Of a stretch of 51,170 nucleotides of DNA, positions 1-8,502 are shown piece after piece (the first letter of the stretch is position 1; every line of letters starts with the position of its first letter). The notes beneath the pieces were generated by a model. It was not told the origin of the DNA and ran no database searches. It saw nothing but the letters and a program-made list of their open reading frames with translations. Source of the stretch: an uncultured bacterium (GTDB lineage: Bacteria > Planctomycetota > UBA1135 > GCA-002686595); assembly GCA_937896235.1 (NCBI GenBank), contig CALBMX010000018.1, positions 1 through 51,170 on the forward strand. Direction: 5' to 3'. The position numbers and the translations under genes are program-made.

Positions 1-55
1 GGCATGCCAACTGCGGATGTGCCGGCACCAGCAAACCTGCCCTTACGCCGTGGAC
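1..55. repeat. 55-bp direct repeat, copy 1
   Basis: A 55-bp stretch that recurs without a mismatch at 135-189. It begins at the window edge, so the true repeat may extend further left. It contains the small palindrome TGCCGGCA. No convincing reading frame covers it. Confidence 0.9.
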
Positions 56-60
56 CGAAC

Positions 61-87
61 CATACCGTGCCGCACACTTCTGATCCC
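61..87. repeat. Inverted repeat, left arm
   Basis: 27 bp that are exactly the reverse complement of 232-258. With a single-base bulge the match extends outward to about 55-87 against 232-263. The 144-bp interval between the arms holds the second 55-bp direct repeat. Confidence 0.85.
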
Positions 88-134
88 TTTAACGGCACTG
101 TCGAACCGCACGTGGCCTAGGCTTCCCGAGGCGG

Positions 135-189
135 GGCATGCCAACTGCGGATGTGCCGGCACCAGCAAACCTGCCCTTACGCCGTGGAC
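135..189. repeat. 55-bp direct repeat, copy 2
   Basis: Identical to 1-55. The two copies start 134 bp apart and flank the left arm of an inverted repeat (61-87). Confidence 0.9.
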
Positions 190-231
190 GACGAGCCCTT
201 TTGCTCTGTGCGGTACGTATGTGTTGGTAAG

Positions 232-258
232 GGGATCAGAAGTGTGCGGCACGGTATG
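232..258. repeat. Inverted repeat, right arm
   Basis: Reverse complement of 61-87. The arms could pair in RNA or be the remnant of an inverted duplication. No transposase frame is present between them. Confidence 0.85.
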
Positions 259-315
259 TTCGGACAGCGACACATTCGGACCGTATGACACTTCGGCGGG
301 TCCTTTCTGCCTTGC

Positions 316-394
316 GCGCAGGTGCCGGAGATGCGCAATTGCCGGAGATGCGCAGGTGCCGACGATGCGCAGGTGCCGACGATGCGTAGGTGGC
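316..394. repeat. 17-bp tandem repeat array, about 4.6 units
   Basis: Units start at 316, 333, 350 and 367, with a partial unit from 384. The consensus is GCGCAGGTGCCGRMGAT. Units 3 and 4 are identical, and units 1 and 2 differ from them and from each other by a few bases. There are no spacers. Confidence 0.9.
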
Positions 395-414
395 TAGGGA
401 GGTGCGGTTCGCCC

Positions 415-450
415 GGTTTGCGCTGAGGGTTTGCGCTGAGGGTTTGCGCT
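415..450. repeat. 13-bp tandem repeat, about 2.8 units
   Basis: The unit GGTTTGCGCTGAG occurs at 415-427 and 428-440, followed by a truncated copy at 441-450. It lies just beyond the 17-bp array in the same non-coding stretch. Confidence 0.85.
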
Positions 451-739
451 TTACGGAGCGCGGAGAGGGGTGAGGTTGGCCTCGGTGAGATCTTTGCTTG
501 GGGACAGTCGCGGGTGCTTGTTTTCCTCTCCCTTGTTGCTCTCCACTCCAGCTGGGCCAAGGTCTTCCCTCATGTGCCCAACCCGGCCTCTACTGAATCC
601 CACATTTGATACTCGCCTCGCCTCCATCGGGGTTCCCAACGAACGACCAATCCCCTGTTTCGATCTGCTCGATCTCTTTGTACCGTATGGGCTAATCACG
701 GGCCCCTGGTCCTCCGCAACATCACGCTTCTAGTTATTT

Positions 740-1048
740 ATGCAGATTCAGATTAGCTTCGGTGAAATCGTCAAGTCCGAACACATCGAGGGCCACGTCA
801 AAGAAAAAGTTGAACGGGCAACCCAACACTTCGTCGAGCGCATCACCCGCGTAGAGGTTCACCTTCACAACGACAGCGGAACCACCAGTAACACCGGTAG
901 GACCAAACGCTGTGTGATGGAGGCCCGCCCCGCAGGCCACCTCCCCATCGCAGTCGATGACAGCGCAGACACGATCAAGCAGGCGATCTCGAACGCCTCG
1001 CACAAGTTGGAGAGGGTCCTGCAAAAGACCTTCGACAAGACTCACTAA
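740..1048 (+). CDS. hpf: Ribosome hibernation promoting factor / RaiA family
   Basis: A 102-residue protein of the HPF/RaiA (old name sigma-54 modulation) family. These proteins bind the 30S decoding region during stationary phase and promote inactive ribosomes. The short form seen here has only the N-terminal S30AE domain and lacks the C-terminal extension of long HPF. Visible features are the N-terminal strand MQIQISFGEIVKSEHI, the central VEVHLHNDSG strand, the CVMEARPAGHLPIAV strand and a C-terminal helix ending in LERVLQKTF. The gene stands alone and is followed by a strong terminator. The ATG has no obvious Shine-Dalgarno sequence. Confidence 0.88.
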   Translation: MQIQISFGEIVKSEHIEGHVKEKVERATQHFVERITRVEVHLHNDSGTTSNTGRTKRCVMEARPAGHLPIAVDDSADTIKQAISNASHKLERVLQKTFDKTH

Positions 1049-1074
1049 GTACGCCCCACGCGGACCTAGATCCA

Positions 1075-1128
1075 GCCCAGCCCTTGTCGCACTCCACCCC
1101 AATGGAGCTAACAGGGCTGGGCGTTTTT
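1075..1128 (+). terminator. Rho-independent terminator of hpf
   Basis: A 10-bp perfect stem (GCCCAGCCCT at 1075-1084 with its complement at 1113-1122) encloses a second short hairpin (CTCCA/TGGAG) and is followed by TTTTT at 1124-1128. It lies 27 bp after the hpf stop. Confidence 0.88.
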
Positions 1129-1343
1129 ATACCCGTAAAATAAAAAGACCCGCAAGTCGATAGATTCATCCCTATAGGTCATCACCTGTCACTTCAAGGT
1201 AACATCCCTCCCTCCCGGGACGTTCGGCTGGCCCCTCCGATACAGCTTCTGCTCCCATTTTCGGGCCATGGGGCTCCTGGGCACGGGCATTGCTTATAGG
1301 AAAGCTCGCTAAACTGTAAGAGACCAACAATCTAGAGACCCAA

Positions 1344-2387
1344 ATGAACCCCTACACACTTCCCAGCGCCGCACTCATCTCCTTCCTCGCCTTGCTCGGC
1401 TCTTGTAGTAGCTCCAAGGACTCTGGCGCCGCTGGACAAGGCGAAGGCGCCAACGTCATTCAGGTCTCCGTCACTGCACCGCTAGATCTCGACGGTCGGG
1501 CTTACGACCACGCCATGACGGTTGAGCTCCCCCCCGTAGAACCCCAGGAATTTGAAGGCCTGCACAATGTCTTTCACCTGTCTGACCAAATCGTCTCCGG
1601 CTCCGAGCCCCATGGCGACGCCGCCATGCAAAAGCTCGCCGACTTAGGTATCCGCACGATTGTCTCTGTTGACGGAAAGGCACCCGAGGCGGAGAAAGCT
1701 GCCGCACTAGGGATGCGGTACGTTCACATCCCAATTCAATACAGCGACATTAGTGAGAACGAGATGTTGCGCCTCGCCAAGACCTTCCGCGAGCTCGAAG
1801 GTCCTTTTTACGTTCACTGCTTTCACGGGAAGCATCGGGGCCCCGCCGGCGCAGAGGTCGGCCGGCTAGTTTTGGATGGGATTCCTCGTGACGAGGCCAT
1901 CGCCGAGATGCGCCAATACTGCGGCACATCGAAAAAGTACGAGGGCCTGTACCGCCTAATCGCCGCCGGTGACATCCCGACCGCGAGCGAGACGAGCGCG
2001 TTCGAGTACAACTTTGCAGCACGTGAAGAGGTCGAGGGAGTGGTCGCCGCCATGGTGATCTTGTCACGGGCCCATGACAACAACGAGTCCATGATGAAGA
2101 GCGGCTGGAAGCCGGATCCCTCGCACCCCGATTTGGATCCCATCAACGAAGCCACGCAACTTCTACAAGGTTTTGAGTCGGCGGCTAGTCACGCCGAGGT
2201 GCGCACCGCCGCGCAAGATTTCCGTAGCTGGTGGAGCGAAGGCCAAGCGGAGAGCGCCACTCTCCTGGACTCCGTCAAGTCGATCCAAACGGGCGACGAA
2301 AGCGCAATCGAACGCGCAAACCGCTCTTTTCAGGCTGTACAGGCCGCATGCACGGACTGCCACGGCGAGTACAGAAACGACATCTGA
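1344..2387 (+). CDS. Lipoprotein with tyrosine/dual-specificity phosphatase motif and C-terminal heme motif
   Basis: A 347-residue predicted lipoprotein: the signal peptide ends in a lipobox with Cys21 (LLGSC). Residues about 70-210 resemble a dual-specificity or tyrosine phosphatase. The segment IRTIVSVDGKAPEAEKAA is followed by VHCFHGKHRG, which fits the Cys-x5-Arg catalytic loop (Cys159, Arg165). The last residues hold CTDCH (Cys336 to His340) at the end of a helix, as in c556/cytochrome c-prime type proteins. The middle (about 220-330) is helical, as expected for that fold. The loop lacks the Ser/Thr usually found after Arg (here Gly-Pro). The substrate is unknown and both assignments rest on motifs. 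The protein would act on the periplasmic face of a membrane. Confidence 0.72.
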   Translation: MNPYTLPSAALISFLALLGSCSSSKDSGAAGQGEGANVIQVSVTAPLDLDGRAYDHAMTVELPPVEPQEFEGLHNVFHLSDQIVSGSEPHGDAAMQKLADLGIRTIVSVDGKAPEAEKAAALGMRYVHIPIQYSDISENEMLRLAKTFRELEGPFYVHCFHGKHRGPAGAEVGRLVLDGIPRDEAIAEMRQYCGTSKKYEGLYRLIAAGDIPTASETSAFEYNFAAREEVEGVVAAMVILSRAHDNNESMMKSGWKPDPSHPDLDPINEATQLLQGFESAASHAEVRTAAQDFRSWWSEGQAESATLLDSVKSIQTGDESAIERANRSFQAVQAACTDCHGEYRNDI

Positions 2388-2519
2388 GGGAGCCAAGGCC
2401 CGGACGCGCCCAGTCGCCGCGTGGGCGATCAGCTTGGGCCTTGGGGAGAAGTTGGAAATCGAGTAACGACAACCGAGGCACCCTTCCGATCTCAAATGGC
2501 AATGACGAAGGGCTTACCT

Positions 2520-2525
2520 TATAGT
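2520..2525 (+). promoter_or_regulatory. -10-like TATAGT, 6 nt before ATG 2532
   Basis: TATAGT ends 6 nt before the ATG, so a transcript starting at the usual distance would begin at the start codon (leaderless). TGGCAA at 2497-2502, 17 bp upstream, is a weak -35 match. The site also argues for 2532 over the more upstream in-frame GTG at 2421. Confidence 0.5.
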
Positions 2526-2531
2526 CGTGGC

Positions 2532-4541
2532 ATGAAACACCTTTGCATCGTCCTCTTGACTTGCCTCTTGGTCACTCCCGCTCTGGGGCAGGACATCCCC
2601 AGCCATGAAATCACGGGCCGCGTTTGGCACTTAGGTGACGATGAGACTCCGGAGTGGCCCGAGGGTCCTGCCAGACCTGAAGGCGGCTCTCTCTCGTTTG
2701 CGTTCCAGGCCAAAGCGACTCAAAGGGCCTCGCTCCTGGCGGTCACACACCGGCACATCAGCAACGATTGGCGGCTCTCGATCAACGGCGTGGAGGTGGC
2801 CCGCCTCCAAAACAAGGAGGCCCTAGGCACCTACTACTATGAGGTTCCAGGCGGTGTGCTCGCAGAGGGAGAGAACACGGCGAGCTTGGCGGGAAGCCAC
2901 CCCACCGACGACATCACGTTTGGACCGGTGACGCTTCACGAGGGCAGCTTCCGAGAGGTCCTAAACTTGCGGTCCGTCGAGGTCCAGATCCACGACGAAA
3001 ACGGCGCCGCATTGCCGGCTCGCGTCACGATTTCGGACAGTGCGGGCAATCTGGTCACGGCCTATTACGCGGAGCGCCTTCAAACGGCTGTTCGACCGGG
3101 TGTCGTCTACACAGTGGACGGCAGCGCCCACTTCGAAGTCCCCGCCGGCGACTACTTAATACAAGCCGCACGTGGAACGGAGTGGAGCATGGCTAGCCAA
3201 ACCGTCAACGTCTCCGGCACCCAGCCCAGGGTTGACTTCGTACTCAATCGCGAACTTGAAGCCGCCACTCGGGGCTTTATAGCTGCGGACACCCACATCC
3301 ATACACTGACGCACTCGGGCCACGGAGACTCGTCCGTTGAAGAGCGAATGGTAACGCTCGCCGGAGAGGGCGTGGAGCTTGCGGTCGCGACCGATCACAA
3401 CCACAACACCAACTACGCTCCGACGCAAACAGAAATGGAGTTGGGCCGATTCTTCACTCCCGCCATCGGAAACGAGGTCACTACACCGATCGGACACCTG
3501 AACGCGTTCCCCCTGCGGGTCGAGGACGCCGTCCCTCCCCACGATCTCCAGGACATCAACGAGATCGTCAAGGGCATCCGTGCCAAGGGTGCCAAGGCCG
3601 TCATCTTGAATCATCCGCGCTGGCCAGACCACGACAAGGGCCCCCACGGAGCCATTGAGTTGGATAGCTACAGCGGCGAGTGGACGGGCAGCTGGGCCGT
3701 CCCCTTCGATGCGCTCGAGCTCATCAACTCGCAGACGGAAGAGCTGGAACCCATGCTCTTGTTCGAGGACTGGTTTGCGCTTCTCAACCGTGGCGAGCGC
3801 GTTTTCGCGGTCGGCTCCTCCGACTCGCACACGGTCGGCGGAGTGGTTGGCCAAGGCCGCACCTACGTCCAAAGTTCGACGGACGACCCTTCCGCCATCG
3901 ACGTGGAAGAGGCCGCCCTCAACATTGCGAACGGCCACTCGTCCATCTCCATGGGGATCATTGCAACCGTCCTGGCCGGCGGCGAACCGGCCATGGGAAA
4001 GACACTCGGCCTGCAAAACACCGAGCTCCATATCGCCGCCCCCTCTTGGGTCCTCCCAACCAAACTCACGGTCTACGCGAACGGCCAACCCATCCTCGAA
4101 CAGCCCCTGCCCGTAACAAACCACACAGGGAAAACCGACCTCACCCTAGAGCTCCCCACGAGCTTGCCATGGCCAAACCATGACTTCTACATGGTCGTGA
4201 TCGTCGAAGGAGACGGCGTGGATGGCGGATTCTGGCCCCAGATCAACGATTACACGCTTGCCGCCACGAACCCAGTATTCGTCGACGTGGACGGCGATGG
4301 CGAGTACACAAACCCGCGTGCCCTTGCAGAGGCCCTTATCAAGCTGGGTGGAACGGAAGACGCTACGGTCGCGCGCACACTCGACGAAATCGACTCGGCC
4401 GTTGCTATTCAGTACATGCGCCTCGTCCGCTTGGCCTATCTCGCGCAAGCCGAACACCGCGCCACTAGCCTCACCATCCAAGCCCGCGAAAAGCACCCAA
4501 AGCTGATCGAATGGCTGCGTTCTCTTTTAGGAAACAGATAA
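2532..4541 (+). CDS. CehA/McbA family PHP-type metallohydrolase, secreted
   Basis: A 669-residue protein. The start was set at ATG 2532 because it opens directly onto a Sec signal peptide (MKHLCIVLLTCLLVTPALG); the frame is open to GTG 2421. Residues about 20-245 form beta-rich accessory domains. The PHP phosphoesterase domain follows, with metal-ligand motifs DTHIH (253-257) and ATDHN (286-290), a later ILNHPRW, and the SSDSH histidine near residue 436. CehA/McbA relatives hydrolyse phosphoesters or carbamate-type esters using bound metals. The substrate here is not known. The C-terminal part (about 500-669) is beta-sandwich-like and carries a VDVDGDGEY segment resembling a calcium-binding loop. 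Confidence 0.78.
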   Translation: MKHLCIVLLTCLLVTPALGQDIPSHEITGRVWHLGDDETPEWPEGPARPEGGSLSFAFQAKATQRASLLAVTHRHISNDWRLSINGVEVARLQNKEALGTYYYEVPGGVLAEGENTASLAGSHPTDDITFGPVTLHEGSFREVLNLRSVEVQIHDENGAALPARVTISDSAGNLVTAYYAERLQTAVRPGVVYTVDGSAHFEVPAGDYLIQAARGTEWSMASQTVNVSGTQPRVDFVLNRELEAATRGFIAADTHIHTLTHSGHGDSSVEERMVTLAGEGVELAVATDHNHNTNYAPTQTEMELGRFFTPAIGNEVTTPIGHLNAFPLRVEDAVPPHDLQDINEIVKGIRAKGAKAVILNHPRWPDHDKGPHGAIELDSYSGEWTGSWAVPFDALELINSQTEELEPMLLFEDWFALLNRGERVFAVGSSDSHTVGGVVGQGRTYVQSSTDDPSAIDVEEAALNIANGHSSISMGIIATVLAGGEPAMGKTLGLQNTELHIAAPSWVLPTKLTVYANGQPILEQPLPVTNHTGKTDLTLELPTSLPWPNHDFYMVVIVEGDGVDGGFWPQINDYTLAATNPVFVDVDGDGEYTNPRALAEALIKLGGTEDATVARTLDEIDSAVAIQYMRLVRLAYLAQAEHRATSLTIQAREKHPKLIEWLRSLLGNR

Positions 4542-4625
4542 AGAGTCTAGGCTAGCAGTACCACAAAACGCCGCTGAGACGTACTTTAGGTCCCCGTCTA
4601 ACCCTTTCCCGTTTCCACCGTCCCC

Positions 4626-5654
4626 ATGACTCCGCCCGACGAGCTGCTGTTCACCGAGCCTAGCCCGTTCGATGCAGAGGAACAAGCCACGATTCGCGCC
4701 GTTCACGACGCGATTCTCGAGGCCGATCCAGGCAGCATTTTTGCCGCAACGGTCCGAAGGAACGTCGCCCTGATTTTCGAGCTCTCGGATCTCCTGAGTC
4801 GCTATCCCTCGGTCTTTGATTCGCAGTCCCTGGGCAAACGGCAGCGCAATCTCGACAGCCTGATCGAGATGCTCAGTCGGTCGAACCTCTCGAACTTCGA
4901 GGTCTTTTTGCCTACACGCGCACTGCTCGGCAGGACGCTTATTATGGCGGAGATGAACTTCTACCGCTTCTTGCGCTACGTCTCCACCGAGGCCTTGGGC
5001 GAGGAGAAAGCTCAGCAGTTCCTGCCCCTAACGAACAAGCACCTCTGCCATTGCATCTACACACGTCTAGCAGGAGACCTCCTAACTAGCATCTCGTCCG
5101 ACGCTTCCGTCGCCACCAAAATCCGCAAGCGGGCAGTTCTCTCGTTACTGCACGTCCGCGAACAGATCGCCGTGCGCATTGCCGACTTCATGCCACTGCT
5201 TCAAGCGACCTGGGACGCCAGACGCAATGTAGTTGTCGCTGGCGGAACGCTCGTTGGAACCGCCGAGATGTTCCAGCTGTTTGAGCGAGGCTGCGACAGC
5301 CGCTTTGTCGATTTACTCGTCCGCCCGGACCACACCGAGAACGAGGCGGCTGCCTTCCGCGAGTTCTTGTTCGGAGTTACGACCGAACATCTCAGCACTC
5401 TTGAGCGCGCGCAGGTTGCGGCGAAAGTGCAGTCCTCCTCCGTGGAGGAGTTGAGCCATATGCCCTCTCTACTCAGCTTGGACGAGACGGCCAGCGACCC
5501 CACCCTTGCCATGTTTGAGTTCTTCCTCTCGCGGCACCTCCAGGCGGCGGCGCGACGTCAAGGGAACCTGCCAGGCCCGAAGAGAACAGCCGAAGAGTAC
5601 GTCATGATCCAGTTCCTACGCACGCAGGACCTGCTCACAAGAGAAGCCAAGTAA
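4626..5654 (+). CDS. Conserved-looking protein of unknown function
   Basis: A 342-residue protein that I do not recognise. It is largely alpha-helical, has no signal peptide or membrane helix, and contains a Cys/His pair (HLCHCIY) near residue 140. Helix-rich segments such as RKRAVLSLLHVREQIAVRI suggest a HEAT-like or other all-helical scaffold, but no repeat is clear. Codon use matches the neighbours and no overlapping frame is plausible, so it is likely a real gene. It converges on msrB with 19 bp between the stop codons and no visible terminator. Confidence 0.65.
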   Translation: MTPPDELLFTEPSPFDAEEQATIRAVHDAILEADPGSIFAATVRRNVALIFELSDLLSRYPSVFDSQSLGKRQRNLDSLIEMLSRSNLSNFEVFLPTRALLGRTLIMAEMNFYRFLRYVSTEALGEEKAQQFLPLTNKHLCHCIYTRLAGDLLTSISSDASVATKIRKRAVLSLLHVREQIAVRIADFMPLLQATWDARRNVVVAGGTLVGTAEMFQLFERGCDSRFVDLLVRPDHTENEAAAFREFLFGVTTEHLSTLERAQVAAKVQSSSVEELSHMPSLLSLDETASDPTLAMFEFFLSRHLQAAARRQGNLPGPKRTAEEYVMIQFLRTQDLLTREAK

Positions 5655-5673
5655 CGACTTCAAGTTTGCCAGT

Positions 5674-6072
5674 CTAGTCGCCCGCTTCGAACGTCAACAC
5701 GACCGAGTTGATACAGAACCGCTGCCCTGTGGGGTCGGGCCCATCCGGAAACACGTGCCCGAGATGTGCCTCGCATTTTGCGCAGCGCACTTCGATGCGC
5801 TCCATCCCTAGGCTCACGTCCGAGTGCGTGGTCACCGTCTCCAGGCTCGCTGGCTCGAAGAAGCTAGGCCACCCGCAGCCCGCATCAAACTTAGCGTCGG
5901 ACTGGAAGAGCTCGGACTTGCAGCATACACATCGGTAAGTCCCCACTGCAGTGCGCGCATTATGCTCACCGGAAAATGGGGGTTCGGTTCCGGCTTGCCG
6001 GGCGACACGGAACTGCTCTGGAGTCAGCTCCGCGCGCCAGTCGGCCTCGGACTTTTGCTCGTTGTTAGCCAA
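5674..6072 (-). CDS. msrB: Peptide-methionine (R)-S-oxide reductase MsrB
   Basis: A 132-residue enzyme that reduces methionine-R-sulfoxide in proteins. Seen in order: [19 protein letters not shown], zinc-binding CVCC (Cys48, Cys51), [12 protein letters not shown] (Cys97, Cys100), GHVFPDGP and the catalytic RFCIN (Cys120). The catalytic residue is cysteine, not selenocysteine. The start is placed at TTG 6072, which overlaps the stop of the upstream ferredoxin by 8 nt. An ATG at 6135 is also open but would overlap by 71 nt and add a tail unlike the family. No signal peptide is seen with either start, so the enzyme is probably cytoplasmic. Confidence 0.9.
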   Translation of the reverse strand: MANNEQKSEADWRAELTPEQFRVARQAGTEPPFSGEHNARTAVGTYRCVCCKSELFQSDAKFDAGCGWPSFFEPASLETVTTHSDVSLGMERIEVRCAKCEAHLGHVFPDGPDPTGQRFCINSVVLTFEAGD

Positions 6073-6346
6073 GGTAGCGAACGGTGATGTCCCCGTTGAC
6101 CGTAATCTGGCAGGCGAGGCGCGCACCGGCGACATCCGTCCTCGAAGAGGCGCAGCTGATCTCGTCGCCGTCCGGAGCGTTCACATTGTCCGCACCCTCT
6201 TCAATCGAGATTATGCAGGTAGCACAGGCGCCTACCGTGCAAGAAAATTCGACGGGTGCGCCATTCTCCTCACAAGCATCGATTAGTGCTGAGCCGGCTT
6301 CGACATCAATCGTCATGGAGGAATCGGCAAATGAAATCGTAGGCAT
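6065..6346 (-). CDS. [2Fe-2S] plant-type/adrenodoxin-like ferredoxin
   Basis: A 93-residue ferredoxin. The four cluster ligands fit CX4CX2C plus a distal Cys (Cys36, Cys41, Cys44, Cys79) within CTVGACATC and RLACQ. The start was set at ATG 6346 because the core fold begins at [10 protein letters not shown]; the frame is open to 6454, but that extension is basic and unlike the family. It is followed by msrB in an 8-nt overlap, which makes translational coupling likely and suggests it could supply electrons to MsrB (inference). It is divergent from the lipoprotein gene at 6556. Confidence 0.85.
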   Translation of the reverse strand: MPTISFADSSMTIDVEAGSALIDACEENGAPVEFSCTVGACATCIISIEEGADNVNAPDGDEISCASSRTDVAGARLACQITVNGDITVRYLG

Positions 6347-6543
6347 AATGAAATCGGTAGGTTGAGTCTGAGAGAGGGCGAAATGGGAACTGCATCTCTT
6401 AACCCATCGGGGCCTAGAACGCATGGTTGATCTGCTGTCTTCCTTGGACTTCAAATCGGACTTTGAACACCGATTTGACGATTTCTTCCGCTCTTATCAA
6501 TACCCGAGACGCGTTTGCAGTGAAGAGTCCGAGGGTTTACACG

Positions 6544-6549
6544 TATTCT
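6544..6549 (+). promoter_or_regulatory. -10-like TATTCT, 6 nt before ATG 6556
   Basis: TATTCT is followed by CTCACC and then ATG at 6556. This matches the spacing seen at other genes in the window and supports that start over the upstream open frame beginning at 6427. No convincing -35 is seen. Confidence 0.45.
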
Positions 6550-6555
6550 CTCACC

Positions 6556-7911
6556 ATGAGCATGCCTACGAATACCCAGCAGACCTTCGCTATTGCTGTT
6601 TTGCTTCTGTCCGGAGCCCTTGCGATTTCTTGCTTCGAGCCCATCAAGCCGACGAGCAAAGTTGCCCATCAAGAAGTGCCTCAAGAGGCCGGCAAGCAGG
6701 ACCCCGCCCCAGAGCTGACACCAACTCTCACCCCGGAAGAGCTCGAGGCGGAAGAGGCACGCCTCGCCGCCGAAGCCGAGCTGGCTCGCCTTGCCGCAGC
6801 CGAGCGCGCGGCCGCTGTCGAGCTCGCGAACACCCAGCGACGCGAGCGTTCTCAGAAGCTCTTTGGCGAGGTGATGGAGCCCCTCACCGAAGCCGCCGAA
6901 GCCTACTCCGTCCACGACAGCCTCGACAAGAGCTCCTGGATTGGTCGGGACCAAGAGGACAGCCAAGAGGACATTAACGAGCTTCTCGACACGGCGATTG
7001 GCGTACTTGGTGTTTCCGAAATCGCCACGACAAGGCAGACCCTGCGGCGCCTCCAAAAAGAGATCCGCGACCTGCAGTCGGGCTTGGTGAAAGATCGCGA
7101 GGCGCGTCTCAGCGCCCCTGCCGAAGAAGACCTAAACAAGCTCCAAAAGACGTTTACCGAGAGCCGCGAAGACTACTCGCTGCACATCCAAGAGGCCGAG
7201 GAGGGGATTGCGGAGCGAACCGCCGACATCGCTGACTTGGAGCGCGAGTTCGTCATTCAAATGCGCGCCATCGGGGTCGAGCTCACCGTGGATTCCGCGA
7301 GGAGCCTGCTCTCGACTGTGACCGGTGATGACTTCATCGAGATGTGTGTGGTCTTCGACAACGTGCGCGGCGTGACGGTGCAGCTCCAGGAGCTAACGGA
7401 GGAGTCCGGGGAATCCTTGGACGCCGCCAAGCGCTATTACGGCTCTTACGTGGTTCTGATTCACATGATGGACCGCATTCAGGTGGACCTCGTCAGGCGT
7501 ATCAACGACGAGATGGTGCCGCGCCTGAAGAAGCTCTCCCAAGAGGCCGAGGTGCTCATCCGGGATGCCGAAGAGAATATGGCCGAAGGTGGCGACCGTG
7601 GCATTGGCGAGCAAAACATCAGCTCCAACGCCCTTACGATTCGGGCGACCGAGTTTTACTCCACCTATCTCGGCGAGCAAGCCACGGAGATCATGGAGCG
7701 CAACCAAGAGCTCCAGATCACCTTGCGCGACGCGCAGAACACCCTCGATACGGTCTCGCTCTCCAGCGAGGTAGCCGCGCTCATGAAGGAGGGTTCGCGG
7801 AATTTTGCCGCACTTCTCAAGCTGGATCTACCCGACTTGAAAGGCTTCGAAAACGCCGAGTTGAAGGCCGAGTTCGAGCGGCTAACGCAAAAGATGAACG
7901 GCGTGAACTAG
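6556..7911 (+). CDS. Coiled-coil-rich predicted lipoprotein, function unknown
   Basis: A 451-residue protein with an N-terminal signal peptide and a probable though imperfect lipobox (ALAISC, Cys26). A proline/glutamate linker is followed by a very regular Ala/Glu/Arg helix (about residues 55-95) and further long helices rich in Glu, Lys and Leu, consistent with extended coiled coils. There are no catalytic motifs. Such proteins often act as periplasmic spacers or envelope tethers, but nothing here fixes a role. The in-frame extension to 6427 would place the signal peptide internally and was rejected. Confidence 0.68.
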   Translation: MSMPTNTQQTFAIAVLLLSGALAISCFEPIKPTSKVAHQEVPQEAGKQDPAPELTPTLTPEELEAEEARLAAEAELARLAAAERAAAVELANTQRRERSQKLFGEVMEPLTEAAEAYSVHDSLDKSSWIGRDQEDSQEDINELLDTAIGVLGVSEIATTRQTLRRLQKEIRDLQSGLVKDREARLSAPAEEDLNKLQKTFTESREDYSLHIQEAEEGIAERTADIADLEREFVIQMRAIGVELTVDSARSLLSTVTGDDFIEMCVVFDNVRGVTVQLQELTEESGESLDAAKRYYGSYVVLIHMMDRIQVDLVRRINDEMVPRLKKLSQEAEVLIRDAEENMAEGGDRGIGEQNISSNALTIRATEFYSTYLGEQATEIMERNQELQITLRDAQNTLDTVSLSSEVAALMKEGSRNFAALLKLDLPDLKGFENAELKAEFERLTQKMNGVN

Positions 7912-7923
7912 CGGTTTAGCTGC

Positions 7924-7929
7924 TAGGAT
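7924..7929 (+). promoter_or_regulatory. TAGGAT upstream of ATG 7939
   Basis: TAGGAT lies 9 nt before the ATG. The same hexamer sits in front of 24654 and 35451 at 7 nt. It may be a -10 element; the AGGA within it could also serve as a Shine-Dalgarno sequence. The two readings cannot be separated by eye. Confidence 0.35.
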
Positions 7930-7938
7930 GGACCGGCC

Positions 7939-8502
7939 ATGCCCGCGTCCAAATCACCCCTCCAAAACAATTGGACTCGATTCCTCCTTCTGCCTGCAAG
8001 CATCCTGGTTGCAACAGGGGGATGGAGCGCGCTTCGTGCCGCACGAGAGGTCCTCGAGTGGTCTCCCCGTCGGCTAGCCAGCGCTTTGTCGGCCACGGAA
8101 ACGGAGCGACTCGAGAGCCATGTTTCCCAAACCATCGAGGGCGGTTTCGAGCTCGTACTGGAACTTCAACGATGGCTGCCGGATGACGCCGTTCTCTTTG
8201 GATTCTATCCCAGCGAAGAGGAGATCTTGGCGGACCCGGCGCTCGCCCCTAAGCGGACGGAGGCCCTGACGTTTCTCGGCGAGCTCCAGCTCCTCCTCTA
8301 TCCGACCAACGTCCAAATCATGCCGGCTCAAATTGCGCTCCCTTCCGGCGCTCCGAAGAATCTCATCTTCGCACTCGACATGAGCAGCCCAAAGCGCGAG
8401 CTCCTGGACGTCTCTCTCGAGCCTCTATTCGAGCTCCCGAGCGCGACCCTTCTCGGCGTTCGCGGCGAGGTTCACCGGTCGCCCAAGGAGCCCTCGAGGT
8501 GA
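7939..8502 (+). CDS. Single-pass membrane protein of unknown function
   Basis: A 187-residue protein with one N-terminal hydrophobic segment (about residues 14-30, FLLLPASILVATGGW) and a soluble remainder that would lie outside the cytoplasm. It has no recognised motif. Its stop codon overlaps the GTG start of the next gene (GTGA, 8499-8502), so the two are translationally coupled and may form a complex. A partner role for the polytopic protein downstream is inference. Confidence 0.62.
   Translation: MPASKSPLQNNWTRFLLLPASILVATGGWSALRAAREVLEWSPRRLASALSATETERLESHVSQTIEGGFELVLELQRWLPDDAVLFGFYPSEEEILADPALAPKRTEALTFLGELQLLLYPTNVQIMPAQIALPSGAPKNLIFALDMSSPKRELLDVSLEPLFELPSATLLGVRGEVHRSPKEPSR

Larger units (their letters stand above)
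1..739. other. Repeat-rich region without a supported gene
   Basis: Open frames here are short, overlap on both strands and look like shadows of the repeats. The first half is made of direct, inverted and tandem repeats. From about 455 to 739 I see no repeat, RNA gene or convincing ORF. The segment next to hpf presumably carries its promoter, but no clear -35/-10 pair could be fixed. Confidence 0.6.

Noticed and set aside
61..258. Insertion sequence bounded by the inverted repeat
   Set aside because: The 144-bp interior has no transposase, and no target-site duplication was visible. At most a remnant or a non-autonomous element.
316..394. CRISPR-like short repeat array
   Set aside because: The 17-bp units are directly joined without spacers, and no cas gene is near. 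It is a plain tandem repeat.
470..733. 87-residue frame before hpf
   Set aside because: Low-complexity translation, no recognisable domain and no start signal.
6065..6135. ATG start for msrB at 6135
   Set aside because: It would overlap the ferredoxin by 71 nt and add a Ser/Arg/Pro-rich tail unlike MsrB proteins; TTG 6072 fits better.
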